Assembly (NCBI GenBank): GCA_026391235.1 | Contig: JAPLDV010000283.1 | Location: 1 to 8,245 of the forward strand | Source of the DNA: Bacteroidia bacterium | GTDB taxonomy: Bacteria; Bacteroidota; Bacteroidia; Bacteroidales; UBA12481 | Direction of reading: 5' to 3' | Length of the DNA: 8,245 nt | Shown here: in pieces, positions 1 through 7,353 of the stretch | How positions within the stretch are numbered: position 1 is the stretch's first letter | How the letters are laid out: the number at the start of each line of letters is the position of its first letter | The notes under the pieces: model-generated | The model's database searches: none | The model's input: only the letters and a program-made list of their open reading frames with translations | What the model was told of the DNA's origin: nothing | Translations under genes and position numbers: made by a program

Positions 1-2010
1 AACGGCGGATCCCATAGAATTTATGTAGCTGGCACGGCGCGTGAAATCGGTCCAGTGATGCATCCAGGGGAACATCGGATTTTCACTGTACCAGTCGGGC
101 GGCCAGGGATTTCCTTTCAACTGCCGGGTGGTAAAAACTCCATGCGGGATCACATGGCTCACTCCCCAGGCTGTGAACGAATTGACGCTCTGTTTCAGCA
201 GCGAAGGGGTAAAGCATCCCCAAAGCCCTTTACCGGGCTCAAAATCACTGGCACCGAGAACCTCACTCGCAAACCGAACATTCTCAAATTCTGATACTGA
301 CTGCGGCTCTTTAAAATCATGAACTCGCAAAGCTTTCAAACCAAGGCAATCCTGACCGGGCATGGTGAGCGCCCTTAATATTTTCAGGTTATCGCCCACG
401 CAATTTACCTGCGGCGGAATACCCTCCTCCCAGACATGTGCGGTGGTGTACATGCCGCGTTTTTCATGCCAATCCGTTACATCGCGGAAAACCCCTGCAT
501 ACAGGTCCGACACCAGGTCGAACCACTCCCAGCGCGATTTGGCATAGAGTCCTTCAACATCAGAATCCAGCATCAGGGGCAGGCTCAAACGTATATCACG
601 GCCATACAGCGACTGATATGAACTATCCAACGAGCCCGACCAGGCAAGCTGCCAGCCATAATCTCCTTCATGATCGATAAAGTCACCGGGAATTGATTTG
701 CCCAACTTGTCGCCAAACCGCTGTGCATAAGGCTCAAGAGCAACCTTAATAAAAGCAGAACCCAACCGGTTATCTATACTGTTGCATTGCTGGCCATCGG
801 CAGCACCCGGATGATAGTATTTATTGAATACATACACGCGCCACATATCGCCCGGAGGTACTTTCCATGTAAATGAATCACCCGATCCAATTTGTTGAAG
901 AGTTTTACTAAGAATCAGCGCTGGTTTATACGGTTCAGAATTGGTAACCGAAGACCACGGGTTGTCGCCCGCATTGCCGATTTCCCGGGCAGGTTTCCAG
1001 TTATTGGTTTGATAATCAGGCAGCTCCCAGCCTTTTTTAGTTGCCAGTGAAGTCACCCAGCTTTGATCGGTCTTAACTTCCATGGTTGTCCCATCATCAA
1101 GCGTTGCAAGCATGCCGCCAATTAATCCGAACTGCCCGTCGCGATTGCTGCACTCGATCGCCAGAACATTTTTGCCGGCAATCAGGACCTTTGTCAGATC
1201 AAATGAAAGAGGTTTTTCCCAGTCCTTGCTTTCACCGATCCGCTGACCATTCACATAGAAAACAAACTCGTTATCTGCCGTTATCCTGATAGTTGCATTT
1301 TTCACCGATCTGCCATCCGGGATATTGAAAGTTTTCCGGAACCAGCTTGAATGTTTAATTTCCTTTCCATCGGGATGCCATATCCATTTGCCCAATTGAG
1401 CTGATGGAGGGGTTACCTCAACGGGTTCAGCCAATTGCGCAGCCACTGCAAAAAAAGATGCCGGAACCTTTATTTCGGTCCCTCCGTTCACATCGATGAT
1501 CGTCCAGTTCAGCGACTCGGCTCTCAATTCCGGATATTGTTTCAGAACCCGGCCGTTGGCCTGAAAGCTTGGCCACCAGTATTCATCGCAGTAACCGAGA
1601 TATTTATTCTGTTTTTCAGATTCAGTCAGTGCACCTTCAAAGGACTTGAACCACTTTTCGCCCAGCCACTCTGAATCAGGCAGGTTCGGGGTGCCAACCA
1701 TTGAATGCCGTGCGTGGGCATATCCGGGATTAAAGCCCTGGGTTCCCATTACCCGGGCCATTTCGGCCATCTTATCCGGGTTCAGGGGTTCATCCCAGAA
1801 CCAGAAAATAAATGGCGCATAGATCATGTCGGGATTGCTGAAGTTTACTTTCAGTGCATCGAATGCAACCGGGTGGCGCTGACCGAAATTCGGCGGATTA
1901 TCTGCTTTCCCGTTGACCTTTTCTGATTGCTGATTTGTCGAACAACCAAGCATGCACGTCACCAGGACGGCTGCAATGATAACGGAATAAAACCTTCTTA
2001 GCGAATTCAT
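1..2010 (-). CDS. GH106-like alpha-L-rhamnosidase lipoprotein, 3' end beyond window
   Basis: Predicted exported glycoside hydrolase that would remove terminal alpha-L-rhamnose from a glycan or glycoside. From the ATG at 2010 the frame is open for 670 codons to the window edge, so the C-terminus is missing. Residues 1-23 form a lipoprotein signal (basic start, hydrophobic stretch, MLGC with the lipid Cys at 23). Residues about 60-165 carry an aromatic-rich segment (FIFWFWDEPLNPDKMAEMA) like the start of GH106 barrels. Residues about 205-305 form a beta-sandwich of the rhamnosidase N-terminal type (KWIWHPDG, ADNEFVFYVNGQRIG). The barrel then continues with FIDHEGDYGW (444-453), WHEKRGMYTTAHVWEEG (514-530), CVGDNLKILRALTMPGQD (537-554) and WGVSHVIPHG (615-624). 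The order and motifs fit GH106, a family of proteins often near or above 1000 residues. I cannot assign the catalytic residues with certainty. A nearby rhaM supports rhamnose as the product. Another related retaining or inverting hydrolase family is possible. Confidence 0.72.
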   Translation of the reverse strand, partial: MNSLRRFYSVIIAAVLVTCMLGCSTNQQSEKVNGKADNPPNFGQRHPVAFDALKVNFSNPDMIYAPFIFWFWDEPLNPDKMAEMARVMGTQGFNPGYAHARHSMVGTPNLPDSEWLGEKWFKSFEGALTESEKQNKYLGYCDEYWWPSFQANGRVLKQYPELRAESLNWTIIDVNGGTEIKVPASFFAVAAQLAEPVEVTPPSAQLGKWIWHPDGKEIKHSSWFRKTFNIPDGRSVKNATIRITADNEFVFYVNGQRIGESKDWEKPLSFDLTKVLIAGKNVLAIECSNRDGQFGLIGGMLATLDDGTTMEVKTDQSWVTSLATKKGWELPDYQTNNWKPAREIGNAGDNPWSSVTNSEPYKPALILSKTLQQIGSGDSFTWKVPPGDMWRVYVFNKYYHPGAADGQQCNSIDNRLGSAFIKVALEPYAQRFGDKLGKSIPGDFIDHEGDYGWQLAWSGSLDSSYQSLYGRDIRLSLPLMLDSDVEGLYAKSRWEWFDLVSDLYAGVFRDVTDWHEKRGMYTTAHVWEEGIPPQVNCVGDNLKILRALTMPGQDCLGLKALRVHDFKEPQSVSEFENVRFASEVLGASDFEPGKGLWGCFTPSLLKQSVNSFTAWGVSHVIPHGVFTTRQLKGNPWPPDWYSENPMFPWMHHWTDFTRRASYINSMGSAV

Positions 2011-2168
2011 TTTTATAGTAATTTATAGAAAATTCAGTCATTAGCAACGACACTTACCTTACTCTCCTCTGCGGCTCTCTGCGTAACCTTTGCGTTCTCT
2101 GCGGTTAAATCTTATTTTACTGCAAAGGTCGCAGAGATTTACGCAGAGGACCGCAGAGGTCAGAATTA
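2011..2168. other. Intergenic spacer between URO-D-like gene and GH106-like gene
   Basis: This is the second-longest gap in the window. Most of it (2061-2160) is the palindromic repeat listed separately. The remaining part next to the GH106-like start is AT-rich and, read on the minus strand, contains CTATAAA twice within the last 25 bases before the ATG. No clear Shine-Dalgarno sequence precedes the ATG. I found no exact match to the Bacteroidota -7 consensus TAnnTTTG on the minus strand. The closest is GACCTTTG inside the repeat, without a convincing upstream box, so no promoter is called. Confidence 0.6.
2061..2160. repeat. Large imperfect palindrome built from ten-base CTCTGCG units
   Basis: The left arm carries CTCTGCG at 2067, 2077 and 2097 and the variant CTTTGCG at 2088, so units recur about every 10 bases. 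The right arm carries the complementary forms TGCAAAG at 2121 and CGCAGAG at 2130, 2142 and 2152. Exact pairing is seen for 2066-2074 with 2151-2159 (9 bp) and for 2077-2086 with 2139-2148 (10 bp), separated by a two-base mismatch. Further in, either 2087-2093 with 2122-2128 or 2097-2103 with 2130-2136 (7 bp each) can pair. In the transcript it would lie 8 bases after the URO-D-like stop codon. No T-run follows the stem on the minus strand, so it is not a standard intrinsic terminator. It may be a dispersed extragenic repeat, a transcript-stabilising hairpin, or a partial terminator. Confidence 0.88.
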
Positions 2169-3086
2169 TTAATATTTACCGTGTTTCAAACATAAATCGA
2201 TAAACTTCTCCACTCTTTCCGGACTTACATCATTCTGGATTATGTGAGCCGGCGAGACCATATATCCACCGTGCCTGCCCAGTATGCTTATCTTTTCGAT
2301 GATGTCCTTCATAAGTTCTTCATCGGTGCCGTTCGGTAAAAGATCCTGCTGATCAATCGCACCCCAGAAACTGAAAAGATCTCCGAAATTGTTTTTCATA
2401 TCCGTCGGCAGATGCCCCGGAACGCCCGGCTGCACAGGATTGAATACCTCAAAGCCCATCTCGTAAATATCTATCAGCAAATCACTTACAGCACCATCGC
2501 AATGAAGGATCGGGATAATATCCGGCTTAGCTTCCTTAAACCGGTCGATCATACGGGTATAAACAGGCTTCAATTGGTTTCGGAACGTATCCGGCGGTAT
2601 GATCAGGCTCACCTGTGTACCAAAATCATCACCAAACCAGATGGCATCCACTCCCTTTTCTATCAATCGCAGGCCAATACGAGTCTGGAATTCAGCACAG
2701 GCTTCAAACAGCGGAACCACGTATTCCGTTTCCATCATCATGTCGACAAGCAGTTTTTCCATCCCAACCAACTGGTGGGCCAGGGAGAAGACGGTTACCT
2801 CGATATCACCGAATACCAGAAAATCATCATGATATTTCTTCACCAGTGCGTCAGCATCCCGGTAGCGTCCGGGGGCATCGGGATCGGGAAACTGCCAGGC
2901 CAGGATATCAGCCCTGGTTTCGGCCTGAGCCAACGGATACCCTACGACCTCCACATAGATATCACCCTGGCGCATGCGCATCCGGTATTCATTCAGCCAG
3001 GTGCCGTCAGCTTCCTTGATGATTTTGAAATCGTCCGAAACGGACGCCCCCGTGATCACCACATCACTCCCCATTGCGGTGCGCAA
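2169..3086 (-). CDS. Uroporphyrinogen decarboxylase-superfamily protein, N-terminally short
   Basis: A (beta/alpha)8-barrel protein of the URO-D / cobalamin-methyltransferase superfamily; not expected to be heme-pathway HemE. Recognisable parts are GSDVV (residues 6-10), the FPDPDAPGRY segment (66-75), AIWFGDDFGTQ (148-158), ILHCDGAVSDLL (193-204), FEVFNPVQPG (212-221), FWGAIDQQ (240-247) and the C-terminal GGYMVSPAHIIQNDVSPE (273-290). The start used is a TTG one base after the rhaM stop. The only in-frame ATG nearby is four codons further in (3074), and the frame is closed upstream by TGA at 3129-3131 with no in-frame ATG between. Full-length relatives usually begin about 60-80 residues earlier, with an RERVxxALNHxxPDRVP-type segment that is absent here, so the protein looks truncated or the gene damaged. 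At the place where methyltransferase members have HxC, this protein has His195-Cys-Asp197-Gly. Function is unknown. Position in the operon suggests a role with a sugar or a methylated sugar (inference). Confidence 0.82.
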   Translation of the reverse strand: MRTAMGSDVVITGASVSDDFKIIKEADGTWLNEYRMRMRQGDIYVEVVGYPLAQAETRADILAWQFPDPDAPGRYRDADALVKKYHDDFLVFGDIEVTVFSLAHQLVGMEKLLVDMMMETEYVVPLFEACAEFQTRIGLRLIEKGVDAIWFGDDFGTQVSLIIPPDTFRNQLKPVYTRMIDRFKEAKPDIIPILHCDGAVSDLLIDIYEMGFEVFNPVQPGVPGHLPTDMKNNFGDLFSFWGAIDQQDLLPNGTDEELMKDIIEKISILGRHGGYMVSPAHIIQNDVSPERVEKFIDLCLKHGKY

Positions 3087-3131
3087 CTCATTGGCACTGA
3101 TGCGATAAGTAACATCTTCGTATTTCGGTCA
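3087..3131 (-). other. Abnormal rhaM/URO-D junction, possible deletion point
   Basis: Read in the URO-D frame, the codons after TGA (3131-3129) give PKYEDVTYRISANE before the TTG start, with no ATG. Read in the rhaM frame, the same bases encode the odd rhaM tail. An ATG at 3091-3089 overlaps the rhaM stop in ATGA style but lies in the third frame and stops after 11 codons. The simplest reading is a deletion that fused the end of rhaM to the inside of the URO-D-like gene, with both frames surviving by overlap. Confidence 0.5.
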
Positions 3132-3420
3132 ATGGTTTGGTTACCGGGGAATGATCGGGATTCGCCTCCATGATGTCAGACATGTAATCCCACCATTTGC
3201 GCACCACCGGGTCTGAGCCCAGGTCCTGTGATGACTGGTCGCCTGATTGTTTCTGTACCGCAAACAGGATATTGGTTTCCCTGTCAAGGAAAATTGAGTA
3301 ATCCGATACACCTGATTCCTTGATTAATTCAGCCAGTTCGGGCCAGATCTCATCGTGGCGCTTTTTGTACTCAGCCTCGCAGCCGGGTTTCAGCTTCATT
3401 ATAAATGCAGTTCGGTTCAT
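3088..3420 (-). CDS. rhaM: L-rhamnose mutarotase
   Basis: Interconverts the alpha and beta anomers of L-rhamnose in the cytoplasm, feeding the sugar into rhamnose isomerase. The 110-residue product has the family's ferredoxin-like fold signature: MKLKPG (8-13), YKKRHDEIWPEL (18-29), DYSIFLDRETNILFAV (40-55), KWWDYMSDIM (75-84) and NPDHSPV (87-93). Tyr18 and His22 fall at the numbers of the active-site residues of E. coli RhaM. The family length is about 104. The ATG at 3420 is chosen because it aligns with the normal N-terminus and lies 7 bases after the GH3 stop. An upstream ATG at 3444 would overlap GH3 by 17 bases and add residues not seen in the family. The tail from residue 101 (RRCYLSHQCQ) replaces the usual short EVFHL-type ending and runs into the junction with the next gene. 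Its neighbour, a GH106-like rhamnosidase, fits the role. Confidence 0.93.
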   Translation of the reverse strand: MNRTAFIMKLKPGCEAEYKKRHDEIWPELAELIKESGVSDYSIFLDRETNILFAVQKQSGDQSSQDLGSDPVVRKWWDYMSDIMEANPDHSPVTKPLTEIRRCYLSHQCQ

Positions 3421-3427
3421 TGATTTA

Positions 3428-5638
3428 TCATTTGATTTCAACATGGACTTTTCCTCTGATGTCATTCGATGCCGCGCCAACCTGCAATTCGTAGTTCCCT
3501 TTGGCAATTGAATAATCGTCAAGCTTAGTATTAAAATGCCGCAGCTGAACCGGTGAAATATCAAGTGCAACCTCCCTGGATTCACCCTTTTTCAGATGAA
3601 CCCGCCGAAAGGCTACGAGTGATTTAATGGGTCGAAGCGTAACTGATTCCGGCTGCACACAATACACCTGAACAACCTCGTCACCATCATAATTACCTGA
3701 ATTGGTCACTGTTACGTTAAGTTTTACAGTTTCGCCGGCTTTAATGGTTTTGCTGCCTGGGACTATATCTGAATAATCGAATTTGGTATAACTCAATCCA
3801 TAACCGAAAGCAAACAGCGGCTCTCCCCTGAAATAGCGGTAAGACCTGCCTTCCATCCTGTAATCATCAAATGGCGGCATATCATTGACTGATTTGTAGA
3901 AAGTGACCGGCAGCCTGCCGGCAGGATTATAATCCCCGAAAAGAACATCAGCGACGGCATTTCCGCCCTCCTCGCCCGAATACCAGCTATCGACAATAGC
4001 AGGAAGATTCTCTTTGGCCCAGTTTATTGAAAGAGCGCTTCCGTTGGTCAAAACCAGAACCACCGGCTTCTTCAGCACAATCAGCTTTTCTAACAGAAGT
4101 TGCTGATTTTTTGGCATATCCATATGCGTCCGGTCCCCTCCGCTGAACCCATCAATTTTAACCGGCATTTCTTCCCCCTCCAATTCCGGAGATATACCTC
4201 CGACAAAAATGACAACTTCTGATTTAGCGGCAATTTTCAGTGCTTCAGTTTCGAGACCTGCCTGCATTTTGTTTCTGGTGGTGTCCCTGCCAAGTTTCTC
4301 AGGCTGATCGACCCCAATGGCATAATTAACTTTCATCTTCATTCCCGCCCGGATTTTTATCCCCTGGAGAATCGTTACCGGATTGGTCGGGTCTCCGTTG
4401 TAATTGCCCAGCAGAACGTTCACTTCATCGGCATAAGGGCCAATCACGGCAATGGATTTAATCTTATTGGAAAGCGGCAGGGTTGACTTTTCATTTTTAA
4501 GCAATACGATACTTTCCTGTGCTACTTTCCGGGCAAACTGCCTGTTTGCTTCAGTATTATTATCGTCCGGTTTAATTGCGGCATACGGAACCATTTCCTG
4601 AGGATCGAACATGCCGAGTTTCATTCGTGCGGTGAACAATCTTTTTGCAGATACATCGATTTCGTCTTCGCTGATGTAGCCCAATTTAACAGCTTCGATC
4701 AGTTGGCCATACTCCCCGCCGCACGACAGGTCGGTTCCGGCTTTTACGGCAAGTGCTGCAGCTTTTGCTGCATCGGAAACAAATTTATGGCCATTATAAA
4801 AATCCGATATGGCCCAGCAATCGGAAACCACATAGCCTTTAAATCCCCATTTCTCACGCAGATTTTTCTCCAGCAGCAATTCATTCGCGCAGGATGGGGT
4901 CCCATAAACCCGGTTATAGGCGCCCATGAACGAATATACTCCTGCCTCCCTAACCAGTGCTTCAAAGGCAGGCAGATAGGTTTCGTAAAGATCTGTTTCT
5001 GAGGGCCATGCATCAAAACTATGGCGGCTGGATTCCGGTCCGCTGTGAACTGCAAAATGCTTGGCAGTGGCAATGACCTTGAAGTATTTATCATTTGATC
5101 CTTGCAGCCCCTTAACGAAACTGATCCCGATCCGGGAAGTCAGGAAGGGATCCTCTCCGTAAGTTTCCTGTCCCCTGCCCCAGCGCGGATCCCTGAATAT
5201 ATTGATGTTTGGCGACCAGAATGTCAAACCCTGATAAATCCCGTGTTCTTTTTTACCTATAGCTTCGTAATATTTCGCCCGCGCCTCGGTAGATATGATC
5301 TGTGCTTCCTGATTGATGAGTTCCGTGTTCCAGGTAGCAGCCATACCGATAGCCTGCGGAAAGACCGTTGCGATACCATTTCGGGCAACCCCGTGCAGAG
5401 CTTCGTTCCACCAATTATATGCGGGGATACCCAGCCTTTCTATCGCAGGTGCCACATGTTGCATCTGGGAGATCTTTTCTTCCAGGGTCATCCGGGAAAC
5501 AAGGTCGATAACCCTGGCTTCAATCGTCTGATCAGGATCAGTATATATAATCCGTGAGGTTTTATCCTGGGCGAATAATCCTGTAATGCAGGCTGTGTCA
5601 AGTAAAAGCAGGATTGAAAGTATCGCTGGTCGTTTCAT
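3428..5638 (-). CDS. GH3 beta-xylosidase / beta-glucosidase, exported
   Basis: Retaining exo-acting hydrolase that removes terminal beta-linked xylose or glucose from oligosaccharides, probably in the periplasm. Residues 1-23 form a type I signal peptide (cleavage likely after LFA). The GH3 N-terminal barrel (about 45-345) includes NWWNEALHGVAR (75-86), GRGQETYGEDP (154-164), AKHFAVHSGPE (192-202) and GYVVSDCWAIS (268-278), with Asp273 the expected nucleophile. The C-terminal alpha/beta sandwich (about 375-620) includes GGISPELEGEEM (480-491), where Glu487 is a plausible acid/base, and GGDRT (500-504). A fibronectin-III-like domain occupies about 650-725. The 736-residue length is normal for the family. 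The GISPxLEGEE and SDC motifs resemble the Bacteroidota xylosidase-type branch more than classic glucosidases with SDW. Trp275 stands where Gly is common. The gene lies 13 bases after GH32 and 7 bases before rhaM, so co-transcription is likely. Xylose versus glucose preference cannot be settled from sequence. Confidence 0.95.
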   Translation of the reverse strand: MKRPAILSILLLLDTACITGLFAQDKTSRIIYTDPDQTIEARVIDLVSRMTLEEKISQMQHVAPAIERLGIPAYNWWNEALHGVARNGIATVFPQAIGMAATWNTELINQEAQIISTEARAKYYEAIGKKEHGIYQGLTFWSPNINIFRDPRWGRGQETYGEDPFLTSRIGISFVKGLQGSNDKYFKVIATAKHFAVHSGPESSRHSFDAWPSETDLYETYLPAFEALVREAGVYSFMGAYNRVYGTPSCANELLLEKNLREKWGFKGYVVSDCWAISDFYNGHKFVSDAAKAAALAVKAGTDLSCGGEYGQLIEAVKLGYISEDEIDVSAKRLFTARMKLGMFDPQEMVPYAAIKPDDNNTEANRQFARKVAQESIVLLKNEKSTLPLSNKIKSIAVIGPYADEVNVLLGNYNGDPTNPVTILQGIKIRAGMKMKVNYAIGVDQPEKLGRDTTRNKMQAGLETEALKIAAKSEVVIFVGGISPELEGEEMPVKIDGFSGGDRTHMDMPKNQQLLLEKLIVLKKPVVLVLTNGSALSINWAKENLPAIVDSWYSGEEGGNAVADVLFGDYNPAGRLPVTFYKSVNDMPPFDDYRMEGRSYRYFRGEPLFAFGYGLSYTKFDYSDIVPGSKTIKAGETVKLNVTVTNSGNYDGDEVVQVYCVQPESVTLRPIKSLVAFRRVHLKKGESREVALDISPVQLRHFNTKLDDYSIAKGNYELQVGAASNDIRGKVHVEIK

Positions 5639-5651
5639 TGGAGCGACTTGG

Positions 5652-7238
5652 TCATTTACCCTGATAGATGGATTTCATCGGATAAACCTGCAGATCAACG
5701 ATCTGAAGGTCATGGCCCGAGAATTCAAAAATACCCGGTGCATTGCTGATATTCCTCGGCATGGAAAATGAATACCTACCCATATCAACAAATACCTCGA
5801 TGGAGGTTTTATCCAGGTAAACCTCTAACTGCCGCTCCTTGCCCGAAAGATCCTCATCTGAATAATTGAATCCGTTGATCTGGGTCATTCCCAAATCAAG
5901 ACTAAATACGGGTTGCCCGGATAAACTCAATCCGGCACTGCCCCCGCGGTTAAGTTTAATGACAGCCTTCAGGTGCAACAGCTTTTCATTACCAAGTGTT
6001 TTCAGGTATTCATTGGCTTTCTCCGTGGTAATATTGCTCCATTGATTTTTCGTTCCGTGCAGTACCTCGGCTTCTTTGACCGGCTTGCTGAAAAGCCGTA
6101 TTCCGGCAGGGGTCGTCCGCAGGGTAAGTTCGGTGGGCAAGAGCATCATCTGGTTAAATGGCATGTGTGGCTGGTTAATCCTTCCCCAGCCGATCTGTAT
6201 CCTGCGTCCGTCGGCGACCGGGATATTGTTATAGGTTTGCGCGGCATAAATGGAGCCCGAGGTGTATTGGAATGAACCCGGGTCGGGATTGAAAACCTTG
6301 CCATCGAATGAACCGGTGCGATAAATACCGGATGCCCCCAGCATTACCCAACGGGTTTTGGCCGGATCCCCGTCGACCGCCAGTTCAAAAAACTCCGGGC
6401 ACTCAAAGAATCCGGCCAGATGGCTGCAAAAATTCCATTCTTTCAGATTTGTTGAGTTGTATATGGAATTGCCGTCTTTTTCATACAGAACCATCACCCA
6501 TTTTTTATCCGGTTCAAACCAGAAAACTTTCGGATCACGGGTATCGCGGCTGTTCCATTTTTCTTTGGAGTCGATGACCGGATTCTTTTCATATTTGGCC
6601 CATGTGCGACCCTTGTCGTTGCTGTAAGCGATGCACTGCACCTCCTTTTCGGGACCGTCGGCTGTGTAAATCGCCACCATTGGCGGAACGGTACCGGTTT
6701 GGAAACCGGATGTATTATTATAATCCATCACCGCCGATCCCGAGAACATCGTCCCCAGGCGGTCCGGATAAAGGGCATCCGGCAGTTCCGTCCAATGGAT
6801 CAGGTCGTTGCTGACTGCATGTCCCCAGTGCATATTTTCCCCTTCTATTTCGTATGGATTATGCTGATAAAACAGGTGGTATTCGCCTTCAAAATATACC
6901 AGACCGTTGGGATCGTTGTTCCATCCCCGGCGAGAGGTAAAATGGAAACGGGGCCGGTTGGATTCCTGATATAAACTGTCGTTGCCGGCGATGACATCAT
7001 CCTGGTAGATTTTGGACAAACCGGCAGGATTGCCATCATAGGTGATGCTTATGGTTTTCCCCATGAGGTGCGTCACATCCTTGAGCATCAGGGTCATTTT
7101 ACCGCGTTTTTCCGATTGGGATACGGGCAGGTTAAGGTACTTCTTACTGATTTTTAGCGTAACATCAGCAGCTGAAACCGTAAGAACTGACAAGAACAGA
7201 TACGACAAACTGATTGAGATGATTTTAAAGTATCTCAT
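5652..7238 (-). CDS. GH32 beta-fructosidase (levanase/inulinase type), exported
   Basis: Retaining hydrolase that removes beta-fructosyl units from fructans or sucrose-type ends; probably periplasmic or surface-exposed. Residues 1-23 form a type I signal peptide (VSA, then A). Residues about 24-95 match the small beta-rich extension (DUF4980 type) found before GH32 domains in Bacteroidota. The five-bladed propeller (about 96-385) shows GWNNDPNG (105-112) with nucleophile Asp109, FSGSAV (165-170), the RDP triad (234-236) with Asp235 as transition-state stabiliser, and FFECPE (277-282) with Glu279 as acid/base. The C-terminal beta-sandwich (about 395-520) includes SIEVFVDMGRYSFS (479-492). All catalytic residues are present, and the 528-residue length is usual. 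The first motif has Asn107 where Met is most frequent. Levan versus inulin preference cannot be read off. The gene begins a tight run with GH3 and rhaM, and a 115-base spacer separates it from the oxidoreductase gene upstream. Confidence 0.95.
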   Translation of the reverse strand: MRYFKIISISLSYLFLSVLTVSAADVTLKISKKYLNLPVSQSEKRGKMTLMLKDVTHLMGKTISITYDGNPAGLSKIYQDDVIAGNDSLYQESNRPRFHFTSRRGWNNDPNGLVYFEGEYHLFYQHNPYEIEGENMHWGHAVSNDLIHWTELPDALYPDRLGTMFSGSAVMDYNNTSGFQTGTVPPMVAIYTADGPEKEVQCIAYSNDKGRTWAKYEKNPVIDSKEKWNSRDTRDPKVFWFEPDKKWVMVLYEKDGNSIYNSTNLKEWNFCSHLAGFFECPEFFELAVDGDPAKTRWVMLGASGIYRTGSFDGKVFNPDPGSFQYTSGSIYAAQTYNNIPVADGRRIQIGWGRINQPHMPFNQMMLLPTELTLRTTPAGIRLFSKPVKEAEVLHGTKNQWSNITTEKANEYLKTLGNEKLLHLKAVIKLNRGGSAGLSLSGQPVFSLDLGMTQINGFNYSDEDLSGKERQLEVYLDKTSIEVFVDMGRYSFSMPRNISNAPGIFEFSGHDLQIVDLQVYPMKSIYQGK

Positions 7239-7353
7239 GGTGCATTATTATTTGATTATTTAATTTCTCCACAGATTTCGCTGATGCAACTGATGACCCC
7301 GGAAATAACCTTGATACCGGCATTATCTAAATCATCTGCATTCAGTCGGCTGT
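7239..7353. other. Spacer before GH32 with short degenerate CTGATG-type repeats
   Basis: This 115-base gap separates the oxidoreductase stop from the GH32 ATG. On the plus strand, 7267-7298 reads as degenerate CAGATTTCGCTGATGCAACTGATG-like units, similar in style to low-complexity extragenic repeats I recall from Bacteroidota. A second, weakly related stretch (ATCATCTGCATTCAG) lies at about 7331-7345. No strong hairpin with a T-run, no exact TAnnTTTG promoter box and no Shine-Dalgarno sequence is visible on the minus strand. It could hold an internal promoter, but I cannot point to one. Confidence 0.45.

Noticed and set aside
1441..1460. A run of seven A (seven T on the coding strand) as a possible frameshift in the GH106-like gene
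   Set aside because: Translation through the run stays in frame (VPASFFAVAAQLAE), and conserved motifs continue on both sides, so the gene is intact here.
2412..3173. A 253-codon open frame on the plus strand opposite the URO-D-like gene
   Set aside because: It lies antisense to a clear conserved protein, its translation has no recognisable domain, and every other gene in the window is on the minus strand. It is a shadow of the codon pattern of the real gene.
3421..3585. Upstream extension of rhaM to an earlier ATG giving 165 residues
   Set aside because: The added part overlaps the conserved end of the GH3 fibronectin-like domain and does not resemble the mutarotase family, which starts at the ATG at 3420.
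5102..5557. A 151-codon plus-strand open frame inside the GH3 gene
   Set aside because: It is antisense to the GH3 catalytic barrel, which carries intact motifs. No domain or start signal supports it.
7298..7319. CCGG...CCGG inverted pair as a terminator after the oxidoreductase
   Set aside because: Only the outer four bases pair well, the interior is mismatched, and no T-run follows on the minus strand.
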